Shown: positions 1-6,322 of the stretch, piece after piece
How positions within the stretch are numbered: position 1 is the stretch's first letter
Layout of the letters: each line of letters begins with the position of its first letter
Assembly (NCBI GenBank): GCA_002501135.1
Contig: DLRQ01000029.1
Span: forward strand, 813-14,856
Source of the DNA: Candidatus Neomicrothrix sp. UBA7884
GTDB taxonomy: Bacteria > Actinomycetota > Acidimicrobiia > Acidimicrobiales > MedAcidi-G1
Direction of reading: 5' to 3'
Length of the DNA: 14,044 bases
Program-made: the position numbers and the translations under genes
The notes under the pieces: generated by a model
What the model was told of the DNA's origin: nothing
Database searches by the model: none
What the model saw: the letters and a program-made list of their open reading frames with translations, nothing else

Positions 1-1
1 A

Positions 2-1906
2 CGTCCAGGTGGAGGTCCCGGCGGGCGCAGGCCGCCTCGCCGCAAGGGTCGCAGGCGTCGCAGTCGTGAAGAACTCCAGCCGATGGACATGCCGAGCTAC
101 ACGCCCGACGACGCTGCCGTTCCAGAAGGAGTGGTTGTCGTTGAACGTGCCTGCACCGCCCAGGAACTGGGCCCGAAGCTGAACCGGACGACCGCTGACC
201 TCATCCGGTTCCTCATGCAACAGGGCGAGATGGTCACAGCCACCCAGTCCCTGTCCGACGACATGATCGAACTGTTCGCAGCCGAACTCGAGGTCGAGAT
301 CCGAATGGTGGATCCCGGCGAGGAGCAGGAGGTCGAGCTGCTCAAGTTGCTGGACGTGGTCGACGATGCCGACGACGATGACGCTCCGCTACGAGCGCCG
401 GTGATCACTGTCATGGGCCACGTCGACCACGGCAAGACCAAGTTGCTCGACCAGATCCGCAACACCAATGCAGTCGATGACGAGGCTGGCGGGATTACCC
501 AGCACATCGGCGCCTACCAGGCCCGTTCAGGTGGCCATGCGCTCACCTTCCTCGACACCCCCGGGCACGAGGCCTTCACTGCCATGCGGGCACGTGGGGC
601 TGGAGCAACCGACATTGTTGTTCTGGTCGTCGCCGCCGACGATGGCGTTATGCCTCAGACGGTCGAGGCACTCAACCACGCAAAGGCAGCCGACGTTCCG
701 ATCATGGTCGCCATCAACAAGGTCGACCGGGAGAACGCAGATCCGCAGAGGGTGTTGAGCCAGCTGGCCGAACACGACCTGGTTCCCGAGGCGTGGGGCG
801 GTGACACGGTCACCGTCGAGGTATCGGCGCTCGTAGGCACCGGAGTCGGCGAACTTCTCGAGCACCTTCTTGTGCTTGCAGAGGTCGAGGACCTTCGTGC
901 CGATCCCGAGGGCAGGGCCCAGGGGGTCGTGCTCGAGTCGTTCCTCGACATCGGGCGAGGTCCGGTGGCCACGGTTCTGGTCCAGCGCGGAACCCTCAGG
1001 GTCGGAGACCCGATGGTCGCCGGCGCCGCATGGGGACGCGTGAGAGCCCTCGTCAACGACAGTGGCGAGCAGGTCAATGAGGCTGGCCCATCGGTGCCTG
1101 TTCAGGTGCTGGGCCTGTCCGATGTCGCAGATGCCGGCGAGGGCTTCGTGGTCGCACCCAACGAGAAGGTCGCCGGGCGCGTGGCTGACAAGCGCGGGCA
1201 CTGGCGACGGGTGGCGAACATCGGGCGTGATGCCCACGCTCTCTCAGGTGGAGCCAGGCTCGAGGACGTCTTTGAGCAGATCCAGAGGGGCGAGGTCGCC
1301 AACCTGAACCTCGTCGTGAAGGCCGATGTCAACGGCTCTCTCGAGGCCGTAACCGAAAGCCTCCGCAAGCTCGAGCGCGACGAGGTGAAGCTCTCGTTCG
1401 TGCACCGTGCAGTTGGTCGGATCACCGAGAACGACATTCAGCTGGCAGCCACGTCGAACGCCACGATTATCGGATTCAACGTGCGTCCCGAGCGCAAGGC
1501 CCGCGAGTTCGCCGACGCCGAGAAGGTCGAGATCCGTACCTACGAGATCATCTACAAGCTGATCGAAGACGTCGAGGCTGCAATGCTCGGCATGCTTGCC
1601 CCGGAGTACGAGGAGATCGTCACCGGCGAAGCCGAGGTGCGCCAGGTCTTCTCGGTTCCCCGGATCGGCAAGGTCGCCGGCTGTTATGTCACCAGTGGCA
1701 CGATCACCCGTGGATCCAAGGTCCGGTTCCTGCGTGACGGCACAGTTATCTGGAATGGTGACGTCAGTTCACTGCGTCGGTTCAAAGACGACGTGCGAGA
1801 GGTCCAGTCCGGCTACGAGTGCGGTATCGGCCTGTCCGACTACCAGGACCTTAAGGACGGCGACGTGATCGAGACCTTCGAGAATCGCGAGCTGGCCCGC
1901 ACCTGA
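2..1906 (+). CDS. infB: Translation initiation factor IF-2, N-terminus cut off by window edge
   Basis: IF-2 is the GTPase that places initiator fMet-tRNA on the 30S subunit and promotes 50S joining. The frame is open to the left edge, so the ATG at 83 is internal and at least 634 residues are present. The visible part starts with a Gly/Pro/Arg-rich linker (nt 2-82), typical of actinobacterial IF-2. An IF2_N fold follows (about nt 134-310), then an acidic linker (about 325-385). The G domain has G1 GHVDHGKT (416-439), G2 GGITQHIGAY (near 491), G3 DTPGHEAF (554-577), G4 NKVD (716-727) and G5 SAL (824-832). Domains II, III and the C-terminal fMet-tRNA-binding domain follow to the TGA at 1904. 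All GTPase motifs are intact. It heads the infB-rbfA-truB block, with rbfA starting 10 nt downstream. The identification is certain; only the missing start is unknown. Confidence 0.98.
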   Translation, partial: RPGGGPGGRRPPRRKGRRRRSREELQPMDMPSYTPDDAAVPEGVVVVERACTAQELGPKLNRTTADLIRFLMQQGEMVTATQSLSDDMIELFAAELEVEIRMVDPGEEQEVELLKLLDVVDDADDDDAPLRAPVITVMGHVDHGKTKLLDQIRNTNAVDDEAGGITQHIGAYQARSGGHALTFLDTPGHEAFTAMRARGAGATDIVVLVVAADDGVMPQTVEALNHAKAADVPIMVAINKVDRENADPQRVLSQLAEHDLVPEAWGGDTVTVEVSALVGTGVGELLEHLLVLAEVEDLRADPEGRAQGVVLESFLDIGRGPVATVLVQRGTLRVGDPMVAGAAWGRVRALVNDSGEQVNEAGPSVPVQVLGLSDVADAGEGFVVAPNEKVAGRVADKRGHWRRVANIGRDAHALSGGARLEDVFEQIQRGEVANLNLVVKADVNGSLEAVTESLRKLERDEVKLSFVHRAVGRITENDIQLAATSNATIIGFNVRPERKAREFADAEKVEIRTYEIIYKLIEDVEAAMLGMLAPEYEEIVTGEAEVRQVFSVPRIGKVAGCYVTSGTITRGSKVRFLRDGTVIWNGDVSSLRRFKDDVREVQSGYECGIGLSDYQDLKDGDVIETFENRELART

Positions 1907-1916
1907 GCGGTCGACC

Positions 1917-2291
1917 ATGGCACGGGCACGACGCCGCCCCGCAGGCGGAAGGCGCGGATATGACAGGACCGACCGGCTCAACTCGCTGCTCTTTCGGATC
2001 CTTGCCGAGGAACTCGAGGTGATAGATGATGAGCGCTTCGGGTTCCTGACCGTCACCGGTGTCAGCACAGACCGGGACCTCACAACCGCCAGCGTCTTTG
2101 TCACGAGTGACGCCGAGGGCGAGGATCTGTTTGAGGCTCTCGAGGAGCATCGCCCCCGACTGCAGAAGGCCGTCGCTCAGCAGGCGAGGCTGCGGCGGGT
2201 CCCACCGCTGCGTTTCGTGTCCGATGAGGCGGTGCAATCCGCCGACCGGATCGAGGCCATCCTTCGTGACCTCGAGGCCGGAGATGCCTGA
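1917..2291 (+). CDS. rbfA: 30S ribosome-binding factor RbfA
   Basis: RbfA is a small KH-fold protein that binds immature 30S subunits and helps the 5' end of 16S rRNA mature. It is needed for growth at low temperature in E. coli. The product is 124 residues, the usual size. It has a basic Arg-rich N-terminus and then the RbfA core, including the segment DRLNSLLFRILAEELEV, the strand region GFLTVTGVSTDRDLTTASVFV, and the C-terminal helix containing SADRIEAILRDLE. The ATG at 1917 lies 10 nt after the infB stop with only a weak purine run before it, so translation is probably coupled to infB. The infB-rbfA order is highly conserved and supports the call. A perfect 8+1+8 inverted repeat spans its stop codon. 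Confidence 0.96.
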   Translation: MARARRRPAGGRRGYDRTDRLNSLLFRILAEELEVIDDERFGFLTVTGVSTDRDLTTASVFVTSDAEGEDLFEALEEHRPRLQKAVAQQARLRRVPPLRFVSDEAVQSADRIEAILRDLEAGDA

Positions 2292-2298
2292 GGCATCT
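2282..2298 (+). promoter_or_regulatory. Perfect inverted repeat (hairpin) across the rbfA stop, before truB
   Basis: Bases 2282-2298 read AGATGCCT-G-AGGCATCT, an exact 8+1+8 dyad. In RNA this gives a 7-bp stem with UGA, the rbfA stop codon itself, as the loop. No T-run follows, so it is not a classical intrinsic terminator. It lies 5 nt before a possible GTG start of truB (2304) and 41 nt before the better-supported ATG (2340). It could act as an mRNA processing or stability element, or tune reinitiation into truB. The structure is seen directly; the function is unknown. Confidence 0.45.
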
Positions 2299-2339
2299 GC
2301 ACTGTGGGTCGCATGGCCCCACGTCTGGGCCGGTACCTG

Positions 2340-3212
2340 ATGTCGGGCCGACAGCCAGGTCCAGATGGCATTGCCGTCGTGGACAAGGAGGCTGGCTGGA
2401 CCAGCCACGATGTGGTGGCAAAGGCGCGGGGGGTCCTCGGCACGAGGAAGGTGGGCCATTCGGGAACGCTCGATCCTGACGCCACAGGTGTCCTGGTTCT
2501 CGGTGTCGGCCGGGCCACCCGCCTGCTGCGGTTTCTGACGCTCCTTCCCAAGATCTACAGGTGTCAGATCCTGCTCGGAACCGAGACGTCCACCCTTGAC
2601 GCATCAGGAGAGGTCGTCGCTGAGCACGACATGTCAACTGTCCGCCTGGATCAGGTCGAGGATGCCGCAAAGGGGTTCGTCGGCGACATTTCCCAGGTGC
2701 CTCCAATGGTGTCGGCCATCAAGGTTGAGGGCCGGAGGTTGTATGAGATCGCCAGAGAGGGCGGCGAGGTGGAGCGTGCGGCCAGACCTGTAACCGTCTA
2801 CCGGTTTGACATCACCGGAACGGACGATCCCGGGGTCTACGAGGCTGTTGTGGAGTGCTCTGCCGGAACCTATGTCCGCTCGCTTGCCGCAGATCTTGGT
2901 ACGGCGCTCGGCGGCGGTGCACACCTCGACGGTCTTCGTCGCCTGTCGGTGGGTCCGTTCAGCGATGCAGAGGCTACCTCTGTCGAGAAGATCGATCTGT
3001 TGCCGATGGCCGAGGCCTTCAGGGGTCGAGAAGGGGTCTTGGTCGACGAGGACGTGGCAGGTGATGTTGCCCACGGGAAGGTAATGGACCTGGGCCGCCT
3101 CGGGGTTGCAGGCAACGGACCATGGCCTGTCCATGCCACCGACGGTTCCCTGATAGCCGTCTACGAACCCCACGGTGAGAGGGCAAAGCCGGCAGTGGTG
3201 CTGGTGGGTTGA
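2340..3212 (+). CDS. truB: tRNA pseudouridine(55) synthase TruB
   Basis: TruB isomerises U55 in the T-loop of tRNAs to pseudouridine. With the ATG at 2340 the protein is 290 residues and opens shortly before the family-typical DGIAVVDKEAGWTSHDVV. The catalytic motif GTLDPDATGVL is present at about residues 42-52, with Asp45 as the expected nucleophile. Downstream blocks include YRCQILLGTETSTLDASGEV, the VPPMVSAIKVEGRRLYEIAREG segment (split here: SAIKVEGRRLYE), and AGTYVRSLAADLG. A C-terminal TruB_C/PUA-like region ends the protein. GTG 2304 and ATG 2313 are in-frame alternatives that would add 12 or 9 residues; none has a strong ribosome-binding site, so the start is uncertain by up to 36 nt. 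It follows rbfA as in many bacteria, but ribF is not directly downstream here. Confidence 0.95.
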   Translation: MSGRQPGPDGIAVVDKEAGWTSHDVVAKARGVLGTRKVGHSGTLDPDATGVLVLGVGRATRLLRFLTLLPKIYRCQILLGTETSTLDASGEVVAEHDMSTVRLDQVEDAAKGFVGDISQVPPMVSAIKVEGRRLYEIAREGGEVERAARPVTVYRFDITGTDDPGVYEAVVECSAGTYVRSLAADLGTALGGGAHLDGLRRLSVGPFSDAEATSVEKIDLLPMAEAFRGREGVLVDEDVAGDVAHGKVMDLGRLGVAGNGPWPVHATDGSLIAVYEPHGERAKPAVVLVG

Positions 3213-3216
3213 TGTT

Positions 3217-3957
3217 GTGACCCTGGTGAACGTGCTGCTCTTGCTTGCCGGTGGCCTTGGTGCCGGAGTCGTCAACACCATGGCTGGCGGCGGTTCCCTG
3301 CTCACCGTCCCGCTTCTTGTTCTGGCGGGGGTTCCCGGGACGGTCGCAAACGGCTCCAACCGGGTCGGAATTCTCACATCCACGGTGACAGCGGCCGTTG
3401 GATTCCGCCGGCTGGGGTACTCGGGTCTGTCCAGGACTCTTCCGGTGCTGGTCCCTGTGGCTGTCGGGGCTGTCATCGGGGCCGTACTTGTCGAGCAGTT
3501 GACCGATGAGGCGTTCGAGCGTGCCTTCGGGTTTCTGATGGTTCCGCTGCTCCTGATCTCGCTCAGGCCGCCCCGGGTGTCGGCATCGTCGTCTGGCCCG
3601 ACCTGGTCGGGGCCGATGGCGGCGATCGTGTTTCTGGGTATCGGCATCTACGGGGGAGCGTTTCAGGCCGGGATCGGCCTTCTCCTTGTGCTGGCCCTGT
3701 CACGTTCAGGTGTCGACCTGGTGTTGGCCAACAGCATCAAGGTCGTGGTGGTCCTGGCCGTGACGGTCATGGCTCTGCCTGTGTTTGTGATCGGAGGCAG
3801 TGTCGACTGGGGGCCGGCTCTGGTACTGGCCGCCGGATATGCGGTCGGAGGATTTCTGGGGGCCCGCGTCACCGTGACCGGGGGTGAGAAGGTGATCCGG
3901 CCGGTACTTGTCGTGGCCGTCGTGGGTTTTGCCGGCAGGCTGATCGGCCTCTACTGA
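3217..3957 (+). CDS. TSUP (TauE/SafE) family membrane transporter
   Basis: This is an integral membrane protein of the TSUP family (COG0730), whose characterised members move sulfite, sulfoacetate, taurine-derived anions or similar small organic acids. With the GTG at 3217 it has 246 residues. Hydrophobic segments lie near residues 3-20, 27-43, 73-92, 103-115, 134-160, 168-192, 200-218 and 227-244. The N-terminal repeat signature GAGVVNTMAGGGS is at about residues 15-27, and a related Gly-rich segment (GGAFQAGIG) is at about 146-154. GTG 3217 was chosen because it leaves 5 nt after the truB stop, has GGTGG upstream, and begins just before the first membrane segment. The upstream GTG at 3175 would overlap truB and add a polar, Trp-rich stretch. 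The substrate is not known. It converges on the aldolase gene with 32 nt between stop codons; that gap is GC-rich and lacks a T-run terminator. Confidence 0.85.
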   Translation: MTLVNVLLLLAGGLGAGVVNTMAGGGSLLTVPLLVLAGVPGTVANGSNRVGILTSTVTAAVGFRRLGYSGLSRTLPVLVPVAVGAVIGAVLVEQLTDEAFERAFGFLMVPLLLISLRPPRVSASSSGPTWSGPMAAIVFLGIGIYGGAFQAGIGLLLVLALSRSGVDLVLANSIKVVVVLAVTVMALPVFVIGGSVDWGPALVLAAGYAVGGFLGARVTVTGGEKVIRPVLVVAVVGFAGRLIGLY

Positions 3958-3989
3958 GGTTGCCCCGGGGCCTCTGGGAGGTGGGGGAG

Positions 3990-4748
3990 TCAACCGCCCC
4001 TGATGGCGCTCAGTGCCCCTGTCATTGCGCCCTGCATTCCGCCCAGGTCCTCGACGATCGTGATGATGCGGAACCCCTGTTCGAGCCGTCTGGCGGCGAG
4101 TGACGGGTTGGCATGAATGCCGGGCACGACGCCGTGCCTCGCGCAGGCTTCGATCACGGCCACAAGGGCCTCGTCGAAGGCTGCCTCGCCATCGTGGTTG
4201 CCGGGGCCCAGGCCAAGGTTGACAGAGAGGTCCGATGGGCCCACGTAGACGGCGTTGACTCCGGCCAGGGGCAGGATCTTGTCGAGCGACCCGAGTGCTC
4301 CGGTGGTCTCGATCATGGGTATGCACTGGACGGACTCGTTTGATGTGTGGACGTAGTCGTCTCCGTAGATGATGGCGGCACGCGCCGGTCCGGTGCTCCG
4401 GTCGCCCCGGGGTGGGTACATGCAGGCCCTCACGGCGGCCTCGGCCTCGTCGGCTGAGTTGATGAGCGGGACAATGACCCCGGTAGCGCCGGCGTCGAGA
4501 CACCACCCGATGGTTGACGGGTCGTTCCCAGGTACCCGTACCAGAGCCCGTGGTGAGTGCGGATGGACGGCCTGGAGCATCGGGACCAGGTCGCTGCGGC
4601 TCACGAGGCCGTGTTGCATGTCGATGCAGACGTAGTCGAAATCGAGGAGTGAGGCAGCCTCGGCTGCGATGTTCGACGGCAACTTCAGCCAGCAGCCCAC
4701 CTCTGGTGATGCAGAGTCGAAGGGCGCCGGTAGCTGTAGTGAGGTCAT
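3990..4748 (-). CDS. HpcH/HpaI family class II aldolase
   Basis: This metal-dependent pyruvate aldolase family cleaves 4-hydroxy-2-oxo acids or 2-keto-3-deoxy sugar acids to pyruvate (or a 2-oxo acid) plus an aldehyde. The product is 252 residues, the family size. Diagnostic motifs are GCWLKLPSNIAAEAASLLDF (18-37), DMQHG with catalytic His46 (43-47), RVPGND with Arg71, GATGVIVPLI (87-96), IPMIET with metal ligand Glu147, and VGPSDLSVNLG with metal ligand Asp173. All expected active-site residues are present. It is the only minus-strand gene and is divergent from ribF. It has no Shine-Dalgarno sequence, and a TATTGT box sits 6 nt before the ATG, suggesting a leaderless mRNA. The exact substrate cannot be assigned; related proteins include HpaI, the 2-keto-3-deoxy-L-rhamnonate aldolase and macrophomate-synthase-like enzymes. 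No GntR operator of the kind at 5791 was seen beside it. Confidence 0.9.
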   Translation of the reverse strand: MTSLQLPAPFDSASPEVGCWLKLPSNIAAEAASLLDFDYVCIDMQHGLVSRSDLVPMLQAVHPHSPRALVRVPGNDPSTIGWCLDAGATGVIVPLINSADEAEAAVRACMYPPRGDRSTGPARAAIIYGDDYVHTSNESVQCIPMIETTGALGSLDKILPLAGVNAVYVGPSDLSVNLGLGPGNHDGEAAFDEALVAVIEACARHGVVPGIHANPSLAARRLEQGFRIITIVEDLGGMQGAMTGALSAIRGG

Positions 4749-4754
4749 CGGGTG

Positions 4755-4760
4755 ACAATA
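4755..4760 (-). promoter_or_regulatory. -10 box of a probable leaderless promoter for the aldolase gene
   Basis: On the minus strand TATTGT, which fits the TANNNT pattern, ends 6 nt before the ATG of the aldolase gene. That puts the expected transcription start at or next to the A of the start codon. Leaderless mRNAs with this geometry are common in actinomycetes. No clear -35 box and no Shine-Dalgarno sequence are seen, which agrees with a leaderless transcript. This is inferred from spacing and motif only. Confidence 0.45.
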
Positions 4761-4762
4761 CC

Positions 4763-4772
4763 AGCGTACGCT
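4763..4772. promoter_or_regulatory. 10-bp palindrome between divergent aldolase and ribF genes
   Basis: AGCGTACGCT is an exact 10-bp palindrome in the 56-nt gap between the two divergent genes. It lies directly upstream of the aldolase -10 box, where a bound protein could block or assist polymerase. A palindrome of this length has roughly a 5 percent chance of occurring somewhere in a gap this short, so it is suggestive only. No repressor gene is adjacent. Confidence 0.3.
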
Positions 4773-4804
4773 TGCCGGTCATTTCGCCAATAGCGTGTGT
4801 GGTC

Positions 4805-5746
4805 ATGGAGGTGCATCGTCGGGGTGACAGTGGGCTGGTCGACCTGCGGACCGTGGCGACGTTGGGCACCTTCGACGGCGTCCACCTTGGTCACCAGGAG
4901 GTCCTTACCAGGACGGTGGGTGAGGCTCGACAGCGTGAGATCGAGTCTGCCGTGGTCACCTTTGTCGGGCACCCGGCAGTGGTCCTGCGTGCTGAGAGTG
5001 CACCGCCGCTCCTGACGAGCCTTGAGGATCGGCTTGGCCTGATAGGCGGCTGTGGGGTCGATCATGCATTTCTGGTCGAGTTCGACGAGGTAGAGGCCCG
5101 GCGCACCGCCCTTGACTTCACTACAGAGGTGTTGCTGGGCTGGGTCGGGGCCGAGGCTCTGGTCGTCGGCTACGACCTGCACTTCGGGCACAGGCGTGGT
5201 GGAAACCTTGCGTTTCTCGAAGAACTCGGCCGTGAGCGCGGCTTCGACGTGGTCGGTGTCGATGCCCTCAAGGAGATGCCCCTGCCTCTCGAGCCGATCT
5301 CCTCCACGGCTATTCGAAGGGCCCTGGCCGGAGGCGATGTCGCGCATGCCGAGGTGATGCTCGGTCGGCCCTACGAGGTGGCGGGCGAGGTGGTCAGAGG
5401 CGACCAGCGGGGCAGGCAGATCGGCTTCCCCACGGCGAACATTCCGCTGTCCCCGGAGAGTGCCGTACCGGCCGATGGTGTCTATGCGGGCTGGTTGGAG
5501 CGGCCCGACGGGTCCAGGCATCCGTGTGCGATAAACATCGGCAGGCGTCCGACCTTCTACCTGCACGCTGAGGAGTCCCTCCTCGAGGCCCACCTGCTGG
5601 ACTTCGACGGCGACCTGTATGGAGAGGTCTGCAGGGTCTCCTTTGCTGACTTCCTGCGGGGTGAGCGCCGGTTCGACGGTGTCGAGTCCCTGGTTGCACA
5701 GCTCAAGGACGATGTAATTGGGGCACGCAGCATTCTCGGCTGTTGA
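4805..5746 (+). CDS. ribF: Bifunctional riboflavin kinase / FAD synthetase
   Basis: RibF phosphorylates riboflavin to FMN and adenylylates FMN to FAD. The product is 313 residues from the ATG at 4805, normal for the family. The N-terminal nucleotidyltransferase domain has GTFDGVHLGHQ with the HxGH motif at residues 27-30, and ISSTAIRRAL further on. The C-terminal flavokinase domain has GRPYEVAGEV, GRQIGFPTANI, DGVYAGW, INIGRRPTF and a segment with LLDFDGDLYGE. The frame stays open far upstream (to 4514) antisense to the aldolase gene, but that extension resembles nothing in RibF; GTG 4799 is the only other near start. A TAGCGT box at 4791-4796, 8 nt before the ATG, could be the -10 of a short-leader or leaderless transcript. 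FAD produced here may serve the reductase that the downstream Rieske oxygenase needs, but that link is general. Confidence 0.95.
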   Translation: MEVHRRGDSGLVDLRTVATLGTFDGVHLGHQEVLTRTVGEARQREIESAVVTFVGHPAVVLRAESAPPLLTSLEDRLGLIGGCGVDHAFLVEFDEVEARRTALDFTTEVLLGWVGAEALVVGYDLHFGHRRGGNLAFLEELGRERGFDVVGVDALKEMPLPLEPISSTAIRRALAGGDVAHAEVMLGRPYEVAGEVVRGDQRGRQIGFPTANIPLSPESAVPADGVYAGWLERPDGSRHPCAINIGRRPTFYLHAEESLLEAHLLDFDGDLYGEVCRVSFADFLRGERRFDGVESLVAQLKDDVIGARSILGC

Positions 5747-5748
5747 GC

Positions 5749-5760
5749 AGAGGGCCCTCT
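5749..5760 (+). terminator. GC-rich palindrome after ribF, possible terminator stem
   Basis: AGAGGGCCCTCT is a perfect 12-bp palindrome starting 2 nt after the ribF stop. In RNA it would form a short stem with a GGCC loop. A second small stem, GAGG-AAA-CCTC, follows at 5775-5785. Neither is followed by a T-run, so efficient intrinsic termination is doubtful. The position, between ribF and the promoter of the next operon, is what suggests a terminator. Confidence 0.3.
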
Positions 5761-5765
5761 CCGTC

Positions 5766-5795
5766 TGGACGTTGGAGGAAACCTCAGACTATGGT
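5766..5795 (+). promoter_or_regulatory. Predicted promoter of the catabolic operon
   Basis: A -35-like TGGACG (5766-5771) and a -10 TATGGT (5790-5795) are separated by 18 nt. The -10 box lies inside the first half of the GntR-type operator at 5791-5803, so a bound repressor would block polymerase. The same TATGGT-in-operator layout recurs at 13863. The -35 matches only four of six consensus bases, so the -10 and its overlap with the operator are the stronger evidence. Confidence 0.5.
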
Positions 5796-5810
5796 CAGAC
5801 CATCAGACCA
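5788..5810. promoter_or_regulatory. GntR (FadR/FCD-type) operator, copy 1
   Basis: ATGGTC-A-GACCAT at 5791-5803 is a perfect 6+1+6 dyad containing TGGT-N3-ACCA, the known recognition pattern of FadR-subfamily GntR regulators. The unit TCAGACCA occurs twice in tandem (5795-5802 and 5803-5810), giving a third half-site. The 22-nt block 5788-5809 matches 13861-13882 at 21 positions; the single difference is the centre base of the dyad. The likely binder is the GntR/FCD protein encoded at 6323, which would make the operon autoregulated. Confidence 0.85.
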
Positions 5811-5830
5811 GAGACCGTTCCTGAGCGACG

Positions 5831-6319
5831 ATGATCACCCGCCTGAACCACGCGGTGCTCTACGTCCGCGATGCTCGTGTACACCAGCGGTTCTACGAGG
5901 ACATCCTCGGATTTGAGACCGTGGTAGCGGATCCCTCCGGTGCGTTCGTCTTCATGCGGGCCGGTGAATCCCAGAACCACCATGATGCGGTGTTCTTCAC
6001 CGTCGGCCCGAGTGCCTCCGACTCTGACGCCGGACGCGGATCGGTAGGCCTGTACCACATCGGCTGGGAGGTTGCGACGCTCGCCGAACTCGATGAGATG
6101 AGGGGTCGCCTCGAGGCCTGCGGTGCGCTCGTGGGCGCCAGCGACCATGGTGGAAACCTGAGCATCTACGCCCGTGATCCCGACGGCCTGGAGTTCGAGG
6201 TCATGTGGTTGGTTCCCCGCTCCGAATGGGGAGAAGCCGAGACCGAGGCGCTGATAAGGCCGCTCGACCTTGGCGCCGCAATGGACCGTTTCGGTGCGGA
6301 CCGCCAGGGCGGAGGCTGA
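5831..6319 (+). CDS. VOC-family metalloprotein (glyoxalase / extradiol dioxygenase-like)
   Basis: This is a 162-residue single vicinal-oxygen-chelate domain protein. It opens with LNHAVLYVRDARVHQRFYED, the first beta-alpha-beta module with a likely metal ligand His7. The second module has YHIGWEV (likely ligand His76) and YARDPDGLEFEVMW (likely ligand Glu123). His50, His51 and His106 are further candidates near the metal site. Known relatives include glyoxalase I, one-module extradiol (catechol 2,3-dioxygenase-like) dioxygenases and epimerases, so the reaction is not determined. It is the first gene of the catabolic operon, 27 nt after the operator, and is followed 3 nt later by the GntR gene. 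The ATG at 5831 has a weak upstream GAGCGA. Its place in the operon suggests it handles an oxygenated intermediate; that is inference. Confidence 0.85.
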   Translation: MITRLNHAVLYVRDARVHQRFYEDILGFETVVADPSGAFVFMRAGESQNHHDAVFFTVGPSASDSDAGRGSVGLYHIGWEVATLAELDEMRGRLEACGALVGASDHGGNLSIYARDPDGLEFEVMWLVPRSEWGEAETEALIRPLDLGAAMDRFGADRQGGG

Positions 6320-6322
6320 TTC

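Noticed and set aside
83..85. ATG at 83 as the start of infB
   Set aside because: The frame is open back to base 2 and encodes the basic linker typical of actinobacterial IF-2, so the true start lies outside the window.
1909..1916. GGTCGACC palindrome just before the rbfA start as an operator
   Set aside because: An 8-bp palindrome is expected often by chance in this much GC-rich DNA, and it sits inside a constitutive translation operon with no other regulatory sign.
2634..3647. Minus-strand open frame of 337 codons antisense to truB and TSUP
   Set aside because: It lies opposite two well-supported genes, has no recognisable motif and no ribosome-binding site; it is a high-GC shadow.
3958..3989. 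GC-rich segment between TSUP and aldolase stops as a bidirectional terminator
   Set aside because: It contains GCCCCGGGGC and a CCTC-TGG-GAGG stem, but pairing is short, the first has no loop, and there is no T-run on either strand.
4514..4804. N-terminal extension of ribF antisense to the aldolase gene
   Set aside because: The frame is open, but the added residues are Arg/Pro-rich and unlike RibF. The RibF domain begins just after the ATG at 4805 and the resulting length is normal.
3706..4869. Long minus-strand open frame of 387 codons over the aldolase and TSUP region
   Set aside because: It overlaps the aldolase gene in another frame on the same strand and TSUP on the opposite strand. 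Its product is an Arg/Pro/His-rich sequence with no domain, as expected from a shadow frame in high-GC DNA.
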